Positions 30,164 through 39,552 of a DNA stretch of 64,000 bases are shown one piece after another. The notes beneath the pieces were generated by a model that was given only the letters and a program-made list of their open reading frames with translations, did not search any database and was not told where the DNA came from. A program made the translations under genes and the position numbers. Position 1 is the first letter of the stretch. Every line of letters begins with the position of its first letter. Source of the stretch: Pedobacter sp. BS3 (lineage in GTDB: Bacteria; Bacteroidota; Bacteroidia; Sphingobacteriales; Sphingobacteriaceae). The stretch is from NCBI RefSeq assembly GCF_008274585.1, contig NZ_VTRT01000002.1, positions 124,001 to 188,000 on the forward strand. The letters run 5' to 3'.

Positions 30164-31864
30164 TTAAATATTCATCTTTTTCAGTTCCTTTACTGCGTAA
30201 TCGCAGGCACGGGCGGTTAATGCCATATAGGTTAATGATGGATTCTGACAGGCTGTTGATGTCATACAAGAGCCATCGGTAACAAATACGTTCTTTACAT
30301 CGTGCATTTGGTTCCATTTGTTAAGCACCGAAGTTTTAGGATCGTTACCCATGCGGGCGATACCCATTTCGTGGATAGCCATACCGGGATATGAGCCGTT
30401 ATCGTAGGTTTTAACATTCTTTACGCCGGCAATTTCCAGCATTTCGGCGGCATCGTTCATCATGTCTATCCGCATTTTTGCTTCGTTCTCTTTAAACTCA
30501 CAGTCGATAGCCAATACAGGCTGCCCCCATTTATCCTTTTTAGAATGATCAATGTAGACCCGGTTCTCATAGTAAGGCAGTGTTTCGCCGAAACCGCCTA
30601 ATCCCATTTTCCATGGTCCGGGTTTGGTAACTTCTTCTTTAAAGTCGGCGCCAAAGGCCAGCTCGGCAATATTGCGCTGCCATCCGGAGCGACTTGCTCC
30701 GCCCTGGTAACCGAAACCACGTACATAATCGCGTTTATCGTTCCCGAGATTACGGTAACGTGGCACGTATATGCCATTCGCCCGGCGACCGTAATAATAT
30801 TTATCGTCAAAGCCTTCTACATCGCCGGAAGCGCCGCAACGGAAGTGGTGATCCATCAGGTTATGTCCCAATTGTCCGCTGCTGTTACCCAGTCCGTCAG
30901 GGAAAGTATCTGAAGTTGAGTTAAGCAATACAAAGGCTGTTCCCAGCGTTGAGCCATTCACGAAGATAATTTTGGAGTAGAACTCCATATTCTCTTTGGT
31001 CTGGGCATCGATAACCAGCACGCCTTTGGCCTTTTTTGTGTCTTTATCGTAGATAATGGAATTCACGATGGAGAATGGCCTTACCGTGAGATTACCAGTT
31101 GCCATTGCTGCCGGAAGCGTAGCCGATTGTGTGCTGAAATAGGCCCCAAACGGACAGCCCCGGCTACACAGGTTGCGGTACTGGCAATTTCCACGACCAT
31201 TATGCGGTACGGTGAGGTTGGCCACCCGGCCTATAGTCATGATACGGGTACGTTTATAATGGTCTTCTATGCGCTTTTTCACCGATTTCTCTACGCAGTT
31301 CATTTCCATGGGCGGCAGAAAATGACCATCGGGCAGTTGAGCCCAACCTTCGGCCTGGCCACTGATACCGGCAAATTTTTCTACGTAATCATACCAGGGC
31401 GCAATATCCTTGTAACGGATAGGCCAATCTATCCCATGACCATCCTTAGCATTCGCTTCAAAATCAATATCGCCTATGCGATAGCTCTGACGCCCCCACA
31501 TCAGGGATTTGCTACCGACATGAAATCCACGGTACCAATCGAAGCGCTTTACTTCGGTATAAGGACATTCCAGATCGTTTACCCACCATTTTTCATTGAA
31601 CTCTGAATACGGGTAATCGCGTATCTGTACGGGATGTGTTTTTATCTGCTCCTGGGTTAAGCGTCCGCGATGCTTGAACTCCCAGGGAGCTTTCATGGCT
31701 GTATCATAATCTTTTATGTGCTCAATATTTTCGCCACGCTCCAGCATGAGCACTTTTAAGCCTTTTTCGGTCAGCTCTTTGGCAGCCCATCCGCCGCTGA
31801 TGCCTGAACCTATTACGATGGCATCGTATGTATGTTGTTCTTGTGCTTTATTATTAATATTCAT
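30164..31864 (-). CDS. GMC-family oxidoreductase (glucoside 3-dehydrogenase-like large subunit)
   Basis: The 566-residue FAD-dependent enzyme has the dinucleotide motif VIGSGISGGWAAKEL at 17-31, RGCPFGAYFSTQ in the middle and a C-terminal GMC_oxred_C with GIARMGNDPKTSVLN and a catalytic-type SCMTSTACQNPSLT. It has no signal of its own; family members are exported through the Tat signal of the small subunit encoded 23 bases upstream. The large subunit plus subunit 3 plus cytochrome c matches the LacA/LacC/LacB arrangement of glucoside 3-dehydrogenases. The substrate here is inferred. Confidence 0.92.
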   Translation of the reverse strand: MNINNKAQEQHTYDAIVIGSGISGGWAAKELTEKGLKVLMLERGENIEHIKDYDTAMKAPWEFKHRGRLTQEQIKTHPVQIRDYPYSEFNEKWWVNDLECPYTEVKRFDWYRGFHVGSKSLMWGRQSYRIGDIDFEANAKDGHGIDWPIRYKDIAPWYDYVEKFAGISGQAEGWAQLPDGHFLPPMEMNCVEKSVKKRIEDHYKRTRIMTIGRVANLTVPHNGRGNCQYRNLCSRGCPFGAYFSTQSATLPAAMATGNLTVRPFSIVNSIIYDKDTKKAKGVLVIDAQTKENMEFYSKIIFVNGSTLGTAFVLLNSTSDTFPDGLGNSSGQLGHNLMDHHFRCGASGDVEGFDDKYYYGRRANGIYVPRYRNLGNDKRDYVRGFGYQGGASRSGWQRNIAELAFGADFKEEVTKPGPWKMGLGGFGETLPYYENRVYIDHSKKDKWGQPVLAIDCEFKENEAKMRIDMMNDAAEMLEIAGVKNVKTYDNGSYPGMAIHEMGIARMGNDPKTSVLNKWNQMHDVKNVFVTDGSCMTSTACQNPSLTYMALTARACDYAVKELKKMNI

Positions 31865-31887
31865 TATTTAATTCAGGTTAAGAGATA

Positions 31888-32511
31888 TTACATTGCCCAG
31901 GCTTTTTGTCCGGGTTTTAAATCAGTACAGCCATCGTAACGGCCAGGTATAGCTACATAAGCTAACGCTTGCTTGGCGCCAATTTCTGATGTAAAATATC
32001 CCAGCAGGGTAAGCTCACGTATCAACTGGAAAAAATACACTTTAGCTTCGTACTTGCTTTTATCAGCAGCTTTCTTGCTCTTATCTTTGGTCTCTTTTCC
32101 CTTATCATCCTTTTTCTGCTGAATGGTATCATCGGCAAGAGCCTTTAAAACCTGATTTCTTTGCTCAGCACTTAACGCTGTAAATGTTTTGCTAAAGGCT
32201 TTTTTAGAACGTGAATCTACATCGTCCAAGCCTTTCAGAAAATCGTTCTGAACGTTTTCGGGATAACATTCTTTAACCATCATGGTTACAAATGAACCTA
32301 CTCCGGCCGCTTTAGCGCCGGGCGTACTTGTTGTGGGGATAATGGTGTCGGCTATCTCATCAACCAGTTTATTCTGATCTTCTGTAAACAGATCGCCTGT
32401 TTTTTTACCTGTTCCGGGCTTACAGCCATCCAGAACAATGCTTAATGTAGTGGCAGAAACGGCACTTCCCAGCAGGAAAGCAACATTTTTTAGTGCCTCT
32501 CGTCTTTGCAT
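31888..32511 (-). CDS. Gluconate 2-dehydrogenase subunit 3-family protein
   Basis: The 207-residue protein has a Tat signal with a lipobox (QRREALKNVAFLLGS then LDGCKPG), followed by the subunit-3 domain containing LVDEIADTIIPTTSTPGAKAAGVGSF and a Lys-rich insert at about 130-155. This small subunit carries the Tat signal for its GMC partner and covers the active site. It is the first gene of the cluster, and both share a strand with a 23-base gap. Confidence 0.92.
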   Translation of the reverse strand: MQRREALKNVAFLLGSAVSATTLSIVLDGCKPGTGKKTGDLFTEDQNKLVDEIADTIIPTTSTPGAKAAGVGSFVTMMVKECYPENVQNDFLKGLDDVDSRSKKAFSKTFTALSAEQRNQVLKALADDTIQQKKDDKGKETKDKSKKAADKSKYEAKVYFFQLIRELTLLGYFTSEIGAKQALAYVAIPGRYDGCTDLKPGQKAWAM

Positions 32512-32820
32512 ACTAATTAAATCTCTGTTTGTTGGTTAGAATTACTCATTTTAGTCAGCGTAATATTAGTGACTTTTATCAAGTTTTCAAAAGGTTTCTT
32601 CTGCTTTGTTATGTAACAATAAGCACTCGAAAGACCATCAGAAAGCTATTTGCTATACGTATGCTCCGCTGCCTGTAATACAATAACATATTTTAGAAAC
32701 ATAGCCTTCTCAATTCACGAATCGAGAATTAAGGCTTCCCTCTTAAAAAGGGAAGCCGTTAACACATTAATCAACACGGGATTAACCGTTTCGTAAGTAA
32801 GTTTCTCCATAAAACTTAGT
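32512..32820. other. 309-base spacer with one hairpin
   Basis: There is no gene here. GGCTTCCCT (32733-32741) and AGGGAAGCC (32749-32757) form a perfect 9-bp hairpin just after a TTCACGAATCGAGAA inverted repeat. Both lie between the T9SS fragment and the promoter region of the catabolic cluster. Nothing else is recognisable. Confidence 0.5.
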
Positions 32821-33363
32821 TCATTTTAAAAATTTCACACTTGATTTTATGATATGGGTTACCAGTGTAGCCACGTAAACACCGTTTGACAGTACAACAG
32901 GAATGGTTATTGTATTGTCTCCTTTAGTTATGTTGACCTCCCTCAAGTATAACTTACGCCCTGATATATCGGTAAGCTGAATCGTTGCTTTTTCTGTTGT
33001 TTGAGCATGATACAGAATATCTATTTGACTATTATCCGGGGCATATACTTTTAACCTGCCCGGTTGTTCACCAAAGGTTAAGGCTACAATATCCTTTGCC
33101 GCTGTAGCCGAGCCATTATCATCTACCTGAACCAGCTTATAATAATTTGTTCCGGCTAAAGGATAAAAGTCCGTTATACTATATGTATTCCGGCTATTGC
33201 TTGTCCCATGCCCTATTACTGTTTTGATTTTTGTAAAATCCTGGTTCGCAGAAGCACGAAGTATCTCAAAATGATGATTATTTTGCTCTGACATGGTTTC
33301 CCAGCTTAACTGTGCCATATTCCCCTGTTTTAATCCTGAGAATGTAACCAGGGAAACAGGCAA
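32821..33363 (-). pseudogene. Orphan T9SS C-terminal fragment
   Basis: About 180 residues match only the C-terminal part of the neighbouring beta-helix protein: LPVSLVTFSG...QLSWETMSEQNNHHFEIL here against LPVKLSSFTAQ...QLSWATASETNNSHFEVL there. A Secretion-system C-terminal tail follows, ending VKFLK. There is no ATG near the start; the frame opens at a TAG at 33406-33408 and the first usable start is TTG at 33363. There is no signal peptide, so it could not be secreted alone. It looks like the remnant of a lost or rearranged paralogue. Confidence 0.7.
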
Positions 33364-33411
33364 TATGGTAATATCACGAAGTAGCTGCGAAGCAAAATCT
33401 TCTTCCTAAGC

Positions 33412-33475
33412 ACTTCTGACGGAGATCCCTCTCCCGAGACTTCGGGATCGGGATGACGAGAGCTTTTTAGTCAGC
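33412..33475. repeat. Dispersed repeat with TCCCGA hairpin
   Basis: TCCCGA-GACT-TCGGGA (33432-33447) lies inside a stretch reading GGGATGACGAGAGC. A related GTCATCCCGAC is in the terminator at 13118-13128 and a TCCCGA hairpin at 27594-27609. It separates the fragment from the intact gene and may mark the rearrangement point. Confidence 0.45.
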
Positions 33476-33499
33476 CCATCCTCTTTAAAATCAAAGGGT

Positions 33500-35854
33500 T
33501 TATTCTGCGATAAACTTAGCGGTGTATTTCTCTCCGTTTACGGTTAAGGCAAGTATGTTTACTCCTTTTTGTAACCTTGCCGGCAACTCAAATTTGTTAT
33601 ACCCTTTTTCTACAGTTGGTGTACCGGAAGCTATTTTGCGACCGTTTACATCGGTAATGGTGATTTTTCCGGCCCCGGCATTTTCGGTATAGAACCATAC
33701 CGCTACCTGCCGTTTAGCGGTTGAGGCGTACACTTTCAGTTCAGATGCTTGTAAATCCATCTTAACGGGGATAATTTCCGAAAGCTCAGACTGGCCATCA
33801 ACGTCTACCTGGCGTAGCTGGTAATACGATACACCTGCCAAAGGGTGCGTATCGGTATAGCTGTACGTATGCGCCTGATCGCTTGTACCGTTACCCTGCA
33901 CAGTAGTTATCACCTTAAACCCGCTACCGTCTGAACGCAGTACTTCAAAATGTGAATTATTGGTTTCTGATGCGGTAGCCCAGCTCAACTGTATGTTTTC
34001 GCCCTGTTTTTGTGCGGTAAACGAGCTTAACTTAACAGGCAAAACACCCTGGTACTCATAAGCGCCCATATCCACCGTAACATCATTATACACACGCGGA
34101 CTACCCAAAAGGTCAGTAGTGTAGCCGCTAATGGCATTGTTATCGCCCGCATTAATTGCCTGAGATGTGTTTTGCAAAGTATAATCGCCTGTGGTAACAG
34201 GTGCGGTGCTGCTATATGCAGGTAAGCTGGTAAACTTAGGGTCTACGTTGAAATTGCCTGTGCCACTGCTATAATCTACCTCGTTATTTTCTCCTGTATA
34301 TTGTACATTGCTATAAGTAACGGTGGCAGTAGCCCCTGCGGTGCCATTGTTTGCTATGCCACTGCTGTTGCCATAAATAATGCAATTGGTAACTGTAACG
34401 GTAGTACCGCTGTTGCTACCTGTGTTGTATAGGCCACCGCCATTGTTTTTGGCATAATTGGCCGCAATGGTACAGTTGATAAAAGAGGGGGTACTGGAGT
34501 TGCCTGTGCCACTATTATTAATATAGCTTGCACCACCTGCATTAGTTGCCATATTACCCGAAAAAAGGCAGTTAACAAACTTAGTTGTAGCAGCAGCATT
34601 GGTAAGCAGGATACTGCCACCATTAGCCGCCTTATTACCTATAAACTTACAATAGGTAATAACAGGGCCGGCATCGGTGCTGAATAAACCGCCTCCGCCA
34701 GTGGCCACAGCTGTGTTATTTGCTATGTTGCTTGTAAAAGTACAGTTGGTAATAGCGCCATTTGCAGAAGCGGAATTGTATAGACCGCCGCCATTTTGGG
34801 TTGCTATATTGCCCGTAAAGGTACAATCGGTAATAGTGGCATTGGCAGAAGGGTTGTTGAATATACCGCCACCATCGGTGGTTGCCGTATTGTCTGTAAA
34901 AGTACAGCCCGAAACAGTAATGGTAATATTTTGATAGTTGTACATACCGCCACCCGTGCCTGTGGCTGCATTGCGTGTAAAGGTACAGTTGCTCACGCTA
35001 ACAGCAGTTGGATTAGCGGCATCCGTATGATAAGTTGATACGGCGGCACCATTTCCGGCATTCGTTTTATTACCCTCAAATACACAGTTAGTAATAGTAG
35101 CCGATGAACCTGTTGAGGCCAACAACCCACCACCACCGTTCTTTTGGGCGGTGTTGCCATAAAATTTACAATCAGTAACGGTAATTTGGTTGTTGGTGTT
35201 GTATATACTGGCACCACTGCCACTTGAAGTGTTGCCTACAAAAATACAGTTGCTAACGTTAACGTCACTATTACTGTTCCACATACCACCGCCATTGGTA
35301 ACGGTAGATCCACTGATAGTGGTTTTGTTATTTTTAAAAATACAGTTGGTAACGGTAATGAGGGCGATGTTTTGGTTATACATGCCGCCACCATTGCCTA
35401 CTCTATTACCGTCTTTGATGGTAAAGCCATCGTAAAGGGTGGTGGTAATGGCTGATGCAGAAGCAGAATAGTTAGTAATAACACTGAAATTATTGCCCAC
35501 CAAATTGGTGCTATCGGCAGAGGTAGTACCAAATACTCTTTGGTCGGGGGAAGTTTCCGTTCCTGTAAAGCCGCCATAAAATTTAAGACCAACTTTGGCA
35601 CCAGGACTAATAACAGCCGAACCGCTGTTGGCGGTGTAAGTGCCTTTGGCCACAAAAATCATATCGCCATTGGCAGGGTTGGCGGCAGTAATAGCGCCAG
35701 CAATGGTTGCTTTGGCTGTTGCCCAGCTAAGACCATTATTGTTGTTGTCGCCGCCATCGGTAGCTGGTTTAACATAATAGGTAGTGGCTTGCGCCCATGC
35801 TTGTGTTACTGTTATCGCAAATAGCACGATAAACAAAAAGTACAACTTTTTCAT
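33500..35854 (-). CDS. Right-handed beta-helix protein with T9SS sorting domain
   Basis: The 784-residue secreted protein has a signal peptide (about 1-21, ending AWAQA). Many parallel beta-helix coils follow (about 60-600), with repeated CTFTGNIATQNGGG-type units of about 23 residues, of the choice-of-anchor-Q kind. Next is an IgG-like region (LPVKLSSFTAQKQGENIQLSW) and a type A T9SS C-terminal domain ending AKFIAE. It is exported by type IX secretion and probably anchored or released at the surface. The repeat coils are nearly identical at DNA level to those of the gene at 37119. Confidence 0.88.
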   Translation of the reverse strand: MKKLYFLFIVLFAITVTQAWAQATTYYVKPATDGGDNNNNGLSWATAKATIAGAITAANPANGDMIFVAKGTYTANSGSAVISPGAKVGLKFYGGFTGTETSPDQRVFGTTSADSTNLVGNNFSVITNYSASASAITTTLYDGFTIKDGNRVGNGGGMYNQNIALITVTNCIFKNNKTTISGSTVTNGGGMWNSNSDVNVSNCIFVGNTSSGSGASIYNTNNQITVTDCKFYGNTAQKNGGGGLLASTGSSATITNCVFEGNKTNAGNGAAVSTYHTDAANPTAVSVSNCTFTRNAATGTGGGMYNYQNITITVSGCTFTDNTATTDGGGIFNNPSANATITDCTFTGNIATQNGGGLYNSASANGAITNCTFTSNIANNTAVATGGGGLFSTDAGPVITYCKFIGNKAANGGSILLTNAAATTKFVNCLFSGNMATNAGGASYINNSGTGNSSTPSFINCTIAANYAKNNGGGLYNTGSNSGTTVTVTNCIIYGNSSGIANNGTAGATATVTYSNVQYTGENNEVDYSSGTGNFNVDPKFTSLPAYSSTAPVTTGDYTLQNTSQAINAGDNNAISGYTTDLLGSPRVYNDVTVDMGAYEYQGVLPVKLSSFTAQKQGENIQLSWATASETNNSHFEVLRSDGSGFKVITTVQGNGTSDQAHTYSYTDTHPLAGVSYYQLRQVDVDGQSELSEIIPVKMDLQASELKVYASTAKRQVAVWFYTENAGAGKITITDVNGRKIASGTPTVEKGYNKFELPARLQKGVNILALTVNGEKYTAKFIAE

Positions 35855-35965
35855 GGTTTTTTAATTTAATTAAGTGTATAAATAATTGTTATTTAGTTTG
35901 TTAGTTGTTTGGTTTGTTGGCATCGGGCATCAAGTATAAATTATGCTGTACGCTGACTATTTTCG

Positions 35966-35973
35966 CAAACCTA
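35966..35973 (-). promoter_or_regulatory. Putative -7 box of the beta-helix gene
   Basis: On the minus strand TAGGTTTG matches TAnnTTTG, about 110 bases upstream of the ATG at 35854. No convincing -33 box is visible. Confidence 0.3.
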
Positions 35974-36068
35974 AATTCATCATTCACATCGCGTTAGACT
36001 TTTTGCGTCTAGTTTACATTAAACCTTCAACTCGCCACTTTTAACTTACATTTAGCTTCTTGTTTCTA

Positions 36069-36995
36069 TTATTGTGTTGAAAAACTCAACTCCACGCTGA
36101 CCGGAAAATGGTCTGACGGGAATTTCCCGTTAAACGAGTCTGTTAGTATGGCCCAGCTATTCACTTTAACCGGCGCCGTAGTTGTTACAAAAACATGGTC
36201 AATACGGCTGTCGTCTGTGCGTGCGGGGTCGTAGTTGTTAAAAGTCCCCCTGATGCCATTGGTACGGTTGCTTGTTAGCGCATACGTATCTTTCAGGATA
36301 TTACCGGCGGTTATCTGCGGATAGAACTGCTGATGCTGGCTGAAATTGAAATCGCCCGTAAGCACCGCGGGGTAGCCTTTTGAAATTACCGGGATGGTAT
36401 CAAGCAGCAAGGCCACGCTTTTTGTCCTTGCCTCAGTTCCGGTAAAATCTAAATGGACGCTGAAAAAATAAAAGCGCTTACCGGTTTGCCTGTCTTTAAC
36501 AAAGGCCCAGGTGCATATACGCCATTGCCCCGCTCCCCAGGCTATACCCGGAATGGTGGGTGTATCTGAAAACCAGAAAGAATCCCACTTAGCCACTTCT
36601 ACCCTGCTTTTTTTATAAAAGATATTCACGGTAAGCTGCTTATCAACCGTAGTATTGCCGTAAACACTTTTACCCACATAAGCATAACCGGGCAGCAGGG
36701 CTGTCATGTCCTGCAACTGGCTGTAATAAGGTTCCTGTACTCCGGCAATATCAAACACGTATTTATCAAACATACTTTTTACCATACCTTTCCGGTTTAC
36801 CCAGTAATTGTCTGTTACTTTAGCATCATGGTTATACTCAATGTTATATGAAGCTATTTTCAACGGGCTTAACCAGTTGTTACCCGCTGGTTGCTGCTTA
36901 TTGACAGGTGAGCCAATTATGCCATCGGACTCCCGCTTTTTGCCACAAGCGCACAGCAGCACAAACAGAACCGGTATAAGGCACTTGTATTTCAT
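36069..36995 (-). CDS. Endonuclease/exonuclease/phosphatase-family lipoprotein
   Basis: The 308-residue lipoprotein (VLLCACGKKRE lipobox) has the EEP fold: LKIASYNIEYN, IAGVQEPYYSQL (metal Glu), FFSVHLDFTG, VLTGDFNFSQ (catalytic Asp/Asn) and a C-terminal SDHFPV. These enzymes cleave phosphodiester or phosphomonoester bonds (DNases, sphingomyelinases, inositol phosphatases). A second secreted member is at 40865. The surface location next to SusCD suggests nutrient scavenging. Confidence 0.88.
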   Translation of the reverse strand: MKYKCLIPVLFVLLCACGKKRESDGIIGSPVNKQQPAGNNWLSPLKIASYNIEYNHDAKVTDNYWVNRKGMVKSMFDKYVFDIAGVQEPYYSQLQDMTALLPGYAYVGKSVYGNTTVDKQLTVNIFYKKSRVEVAKWDSFWFSDTPTIPGIAWGAGQWRICTWAFVKDRQTGKRFYFFSVHLDFTGTEARTKSVALLLDTIPVISKGYPAVLTGDFNFSQHQQFYPQITAGNILKDTYALTSNRTNGIRGTFNNYDPARTDDSRIDHVFVTTTAPVKVNSWAILTDSFNGKFPSDHFPVSVELSFSTQ

Positions 36996-37118
36996 ATATC
37001 AGTTAACATGCAATTGCACCCCAATAAACTAACAGGCACAGGGTTACTAGCCGTTTGCTTTTTACTGCAAGCGGTCAATAACACCATTATTAAACTATAA
37101 TGGATAAGATAAACCATT

Positions 37119-39539
37119 TTAGTTTTGATGCTCATAAGCGCCCATATCTATGGTGGTGTTGTTAATTCTCGGATTACCGGCAAGGTCGGTAGTGTAGCCG
37201 TTAATGGCGTTGTTGTTGCCCTTATTAATTAGCGTAGAAGTGCCCTGCAAAGTATAATTGCCAGTGGTAACAGGTGCGGTACTGCTATATGCAGGTAAGT
37301 TGGTAAACTTAGGGTCAACGTTAAAATTGCCTGTGCCAGTGCTGTAATCTACTTCGTTGGAAGCTCCCATAAACTGTACATTGCTGTAGGTTACCGTAGC
37401 GGTAGCCCCGGCGGCGGCACTGTTTGCTATGCCACCGCTGTTGCCATAAACAATACAATTGGTAACCGTAATGGTAGTACCGCCGTTACTACCTGTGTTG
37501 TATAGGCCACCGCCGGTATTTTTGGCATAATTGGCCGCAATGGTACAATTGATAAAAGATGGTTCACAGGAACTGCCTGTACCACTATTATTAATGTAGC
37601 TGGCGCCACCTGCATTAGTTGCCATATTGCCCGAAAAAAGACAGTTGACAAACTTGGTGGTAGCAGCAGCATTGGTAAGCAGTATACCGCCACCATTGGC
37701 CGCCTTATTGCCCATAAACTTACAATAGGTAACCATGGGGCTGGCATTGGTGCTAAATAAACCGCCCCCGCCAGTGGCGGTTGCTGTATTATTTGCTATA
37801 TTGCTTATAAAAGTACAGTTGGTAATAGCACCATTGGAAGAAGCGGAATTGTATATGCCGCCACCATTTAAGGTTGCGGTATTGCTCGTAAAGGTACTAT
37901 TGGTAATAGTGGCATTGGCAGAAGGGTTGTTGAATATACCGCCACCATCGGTGGTTGCCGTATTGTCTGAAAACGTACAGCCCGAAACAGTAATGGTAAT
38001 ATTTTGATAGTTGTACATACCGCCACCTGTGCCTGTGGCCGCATTGCGTGTAAAGGTACAGTTGCTCACGCTAACAGTAGTTGGATTAGCGGCATCGATA
38101 TGATAAGTTGATACACCTGCACCATTCCCGGCACTTGTTTTATTGTCATCAAATACACAATTGGTAATAGTGGCCGATGAACCTGATGAAACTAGCACGC
38201 CGCCACCACCGTTGGTGTTGGCCGTGTTGCTGTAAAATTTACAGTTGGTAAGGGTAATTTGGTTATTACCGTTGTACATGCCGCCACCACTGGCACTAGA
38301 GGTATTTTCCTTAAAGATACAGTTGGCAACAGTAATGTTAGCATAGGTGTTGTACATCCCTCCGCCAGAGCCGGTTACATTACCTCCCGTAATGGTAAAG
38401 CCATCGTAAACAACACCGGTAATAGGTAAAGCACTGCTACCCTGGTTGTATATTACCCTGTTGCCGTCGCCCTGTAATATGGTAGTATTGGCGGTAAGGT
38501 TGCGCTGGTTCAGGATGGTTTCGGTACCGGCAAAGCCTCCGTACAGCATGATACCGTTGTTAGCCCCTGTGAGGGTAATAAGGGCGCTACCGCTTGTTGC
38601 GGTATAGGTACCTTTGGCCACAAAAATGCTGTCGCCGCTAACCGCTGCGGCAATAGCGGCATCAAGAGTTTTGGCTGTCGCCCAACTTTTTCCATCATTG
38701 AGTACGCTGCCATTTGTGGTTACAAAATACTTATTTTCCGCATATTGCAGGTATTTGCAACGTGCCCCCTTCAATACATCGGCCGCGGCCGCGTTGAGCA
38801 ACCTTATTTGTTTCACACCGTTATTAATAGTAACCAGCCCGGTTAAATTACCGTGGCCTGTTTTAACAGCTACCTTAGCCAGTTCGGCGTCTTTACCTGT
38901 TACCAGGGTAATTTCATTACCCGAACAGTCTTGCAGGATAATTTCTTTTTCCGGCTCCGTATCGGGGCCAAAGTTTCCGGTCAGGTTCTCATCGGCTACC
39001 TCTACGTCGCTTACGGTTACTACCTGTTGATTGTAGGTAGTATCCAGTTGACCGAGCGTAACCTGGTTTATGGCCATAACCTGCTCCTTCGCCGCAATGG
39101 TAACGTATTCTTCCAGTTCGGTTTCGCCAAGCGCTTTAATGCTATCACCATCAGGAAGCCCCAACAGGTAAAAAGAACCTTCACGCTGTACTCTCAATCC
39201 ATCAACATGTACCAATACCAGTGTACCGGGGGTAAATTCGGTACTTTGGTCTTGTTGTAGTTTTATGGCAACGCCTCCTGTTTCATCTTGCAGCCATAAC
39301 ATAGCCGGGGCATTTTGTGCCCCCCCGCTGGCAGTTACATAAGCCCAAAACACGGGATTTGAGATATTACCGCCGCCGGAAATTACCTTACTAATGGTGG
39401 TATTTGCGCCAAAGCGGGAAAAGTTATTGACGATATTACCCTGTATTTCTGCTTTTTTGCAGGAAAACAAGCCTGTTATTATAGTAACGGCAATTAAGCC
39501 CTTCCATAAGTTTTTTCTAAATGTGCTTTTTATCTTCAT
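37119..39539 (-). CDS. DUF5689 plus beta-helix surface lipoprotein
   Basis: The protein is about 806 residues, with a lipoprotein signal (LIAVTIITGLFSCKK). Residues about 30-235 are a DUF5689 domain (MLWLQDETGGVAIKL, LVLVHVDGLRVQREG, VVTVSDVEV). The rest (about 250-800) is a right-handed beta-helix with the same coils as the neighbour at 33500, ending IDMGAYEHQN without a T9SS tail. An ATG at 39563 would add MENKENPI and overlap the upstream gene. I prefer 39539 because it gives a standard signal peptide. It is probably displayed on the surface as a binding lipoprotein. Confidence 0.85.
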   Translation of the reverse strand: MKIKSTFRKNLWKGLIAVTIITGLFSCKKAEIQGNIVNNFSRFGANTTISKVISGGGNISNPVFWAYVTASGGAQNAPAMLWLQDETGGVAIKLQQDQSTEFTPGTLVLVHVDGLRVQREGSFYLLGLPDGDSIKALGETELEEYVTIAAKEQVMAINQVTLGQLDTTYNQQVVTVSDVEVADENLTGNFGPDTEPEKEIILQDCSGNEITLVTGKDAELAKVAVKTGHGNLTGLVTINNGVKQIRLLNAAAADVLKGARCKYLQYAENKYFVTTNGSVLNDGKSWATAKTLDAAIAAAVSGDSIFVAKGTYTATSGSALITLTGANNGIMLYGGFAGTETILNQRNLTANTTILQGDGNRVIYNQGSSALPITGVVYDGFTITGGNVTGSGGGMYNTYANITVANCIFKENTSSASGGGMYNGNNQITLTNCKFYSNTANTNGGGGVLVSSGSSATITNCVFDDNKTSAGNGAGVSTYHIDAANPTTVSVSNCTFTRNAATGTGGGMYNYQNITITVSGCTFSDNTATTDGGGIFNNPSANATITNSTFTSNTATLNGGGIYNSASSNGAITNCTFISNIANNTATATGGGGLFSTNASPMVTYCKFMGNKAANGGGILLTNAAATTKFVNCLFSGNMATNAGGASYINNSGTGSSCEPSFINCTIAANYAKNTGGGLYNTGSNGGTTITVTNCIVYGNSGGIANSAAAGATATVTYSNVQFMGASNEVDYSTGTGNFNVDPKFTNLPAYSSTAPVTTGNYTLQGTSTLINKGNNNAINGYTTDLAGNPRINNTTIDMGAYEHQN

Positions 39540-39552
39540 GATAGGGTTTTCT

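Noticed and set aside
34677..35824. Plus-strand ORFs of 80-94 codons across the beta-helix gene
   Set aside because: They are antisense readings of the coil repeats (PPPPVATAV and similar).
33500..35854. Possible CRISPR or tandem DNA repeat locus
   Set aside because: The repeats follow the beta-helix coil of a single open reading frame and vary at synonymous sites.
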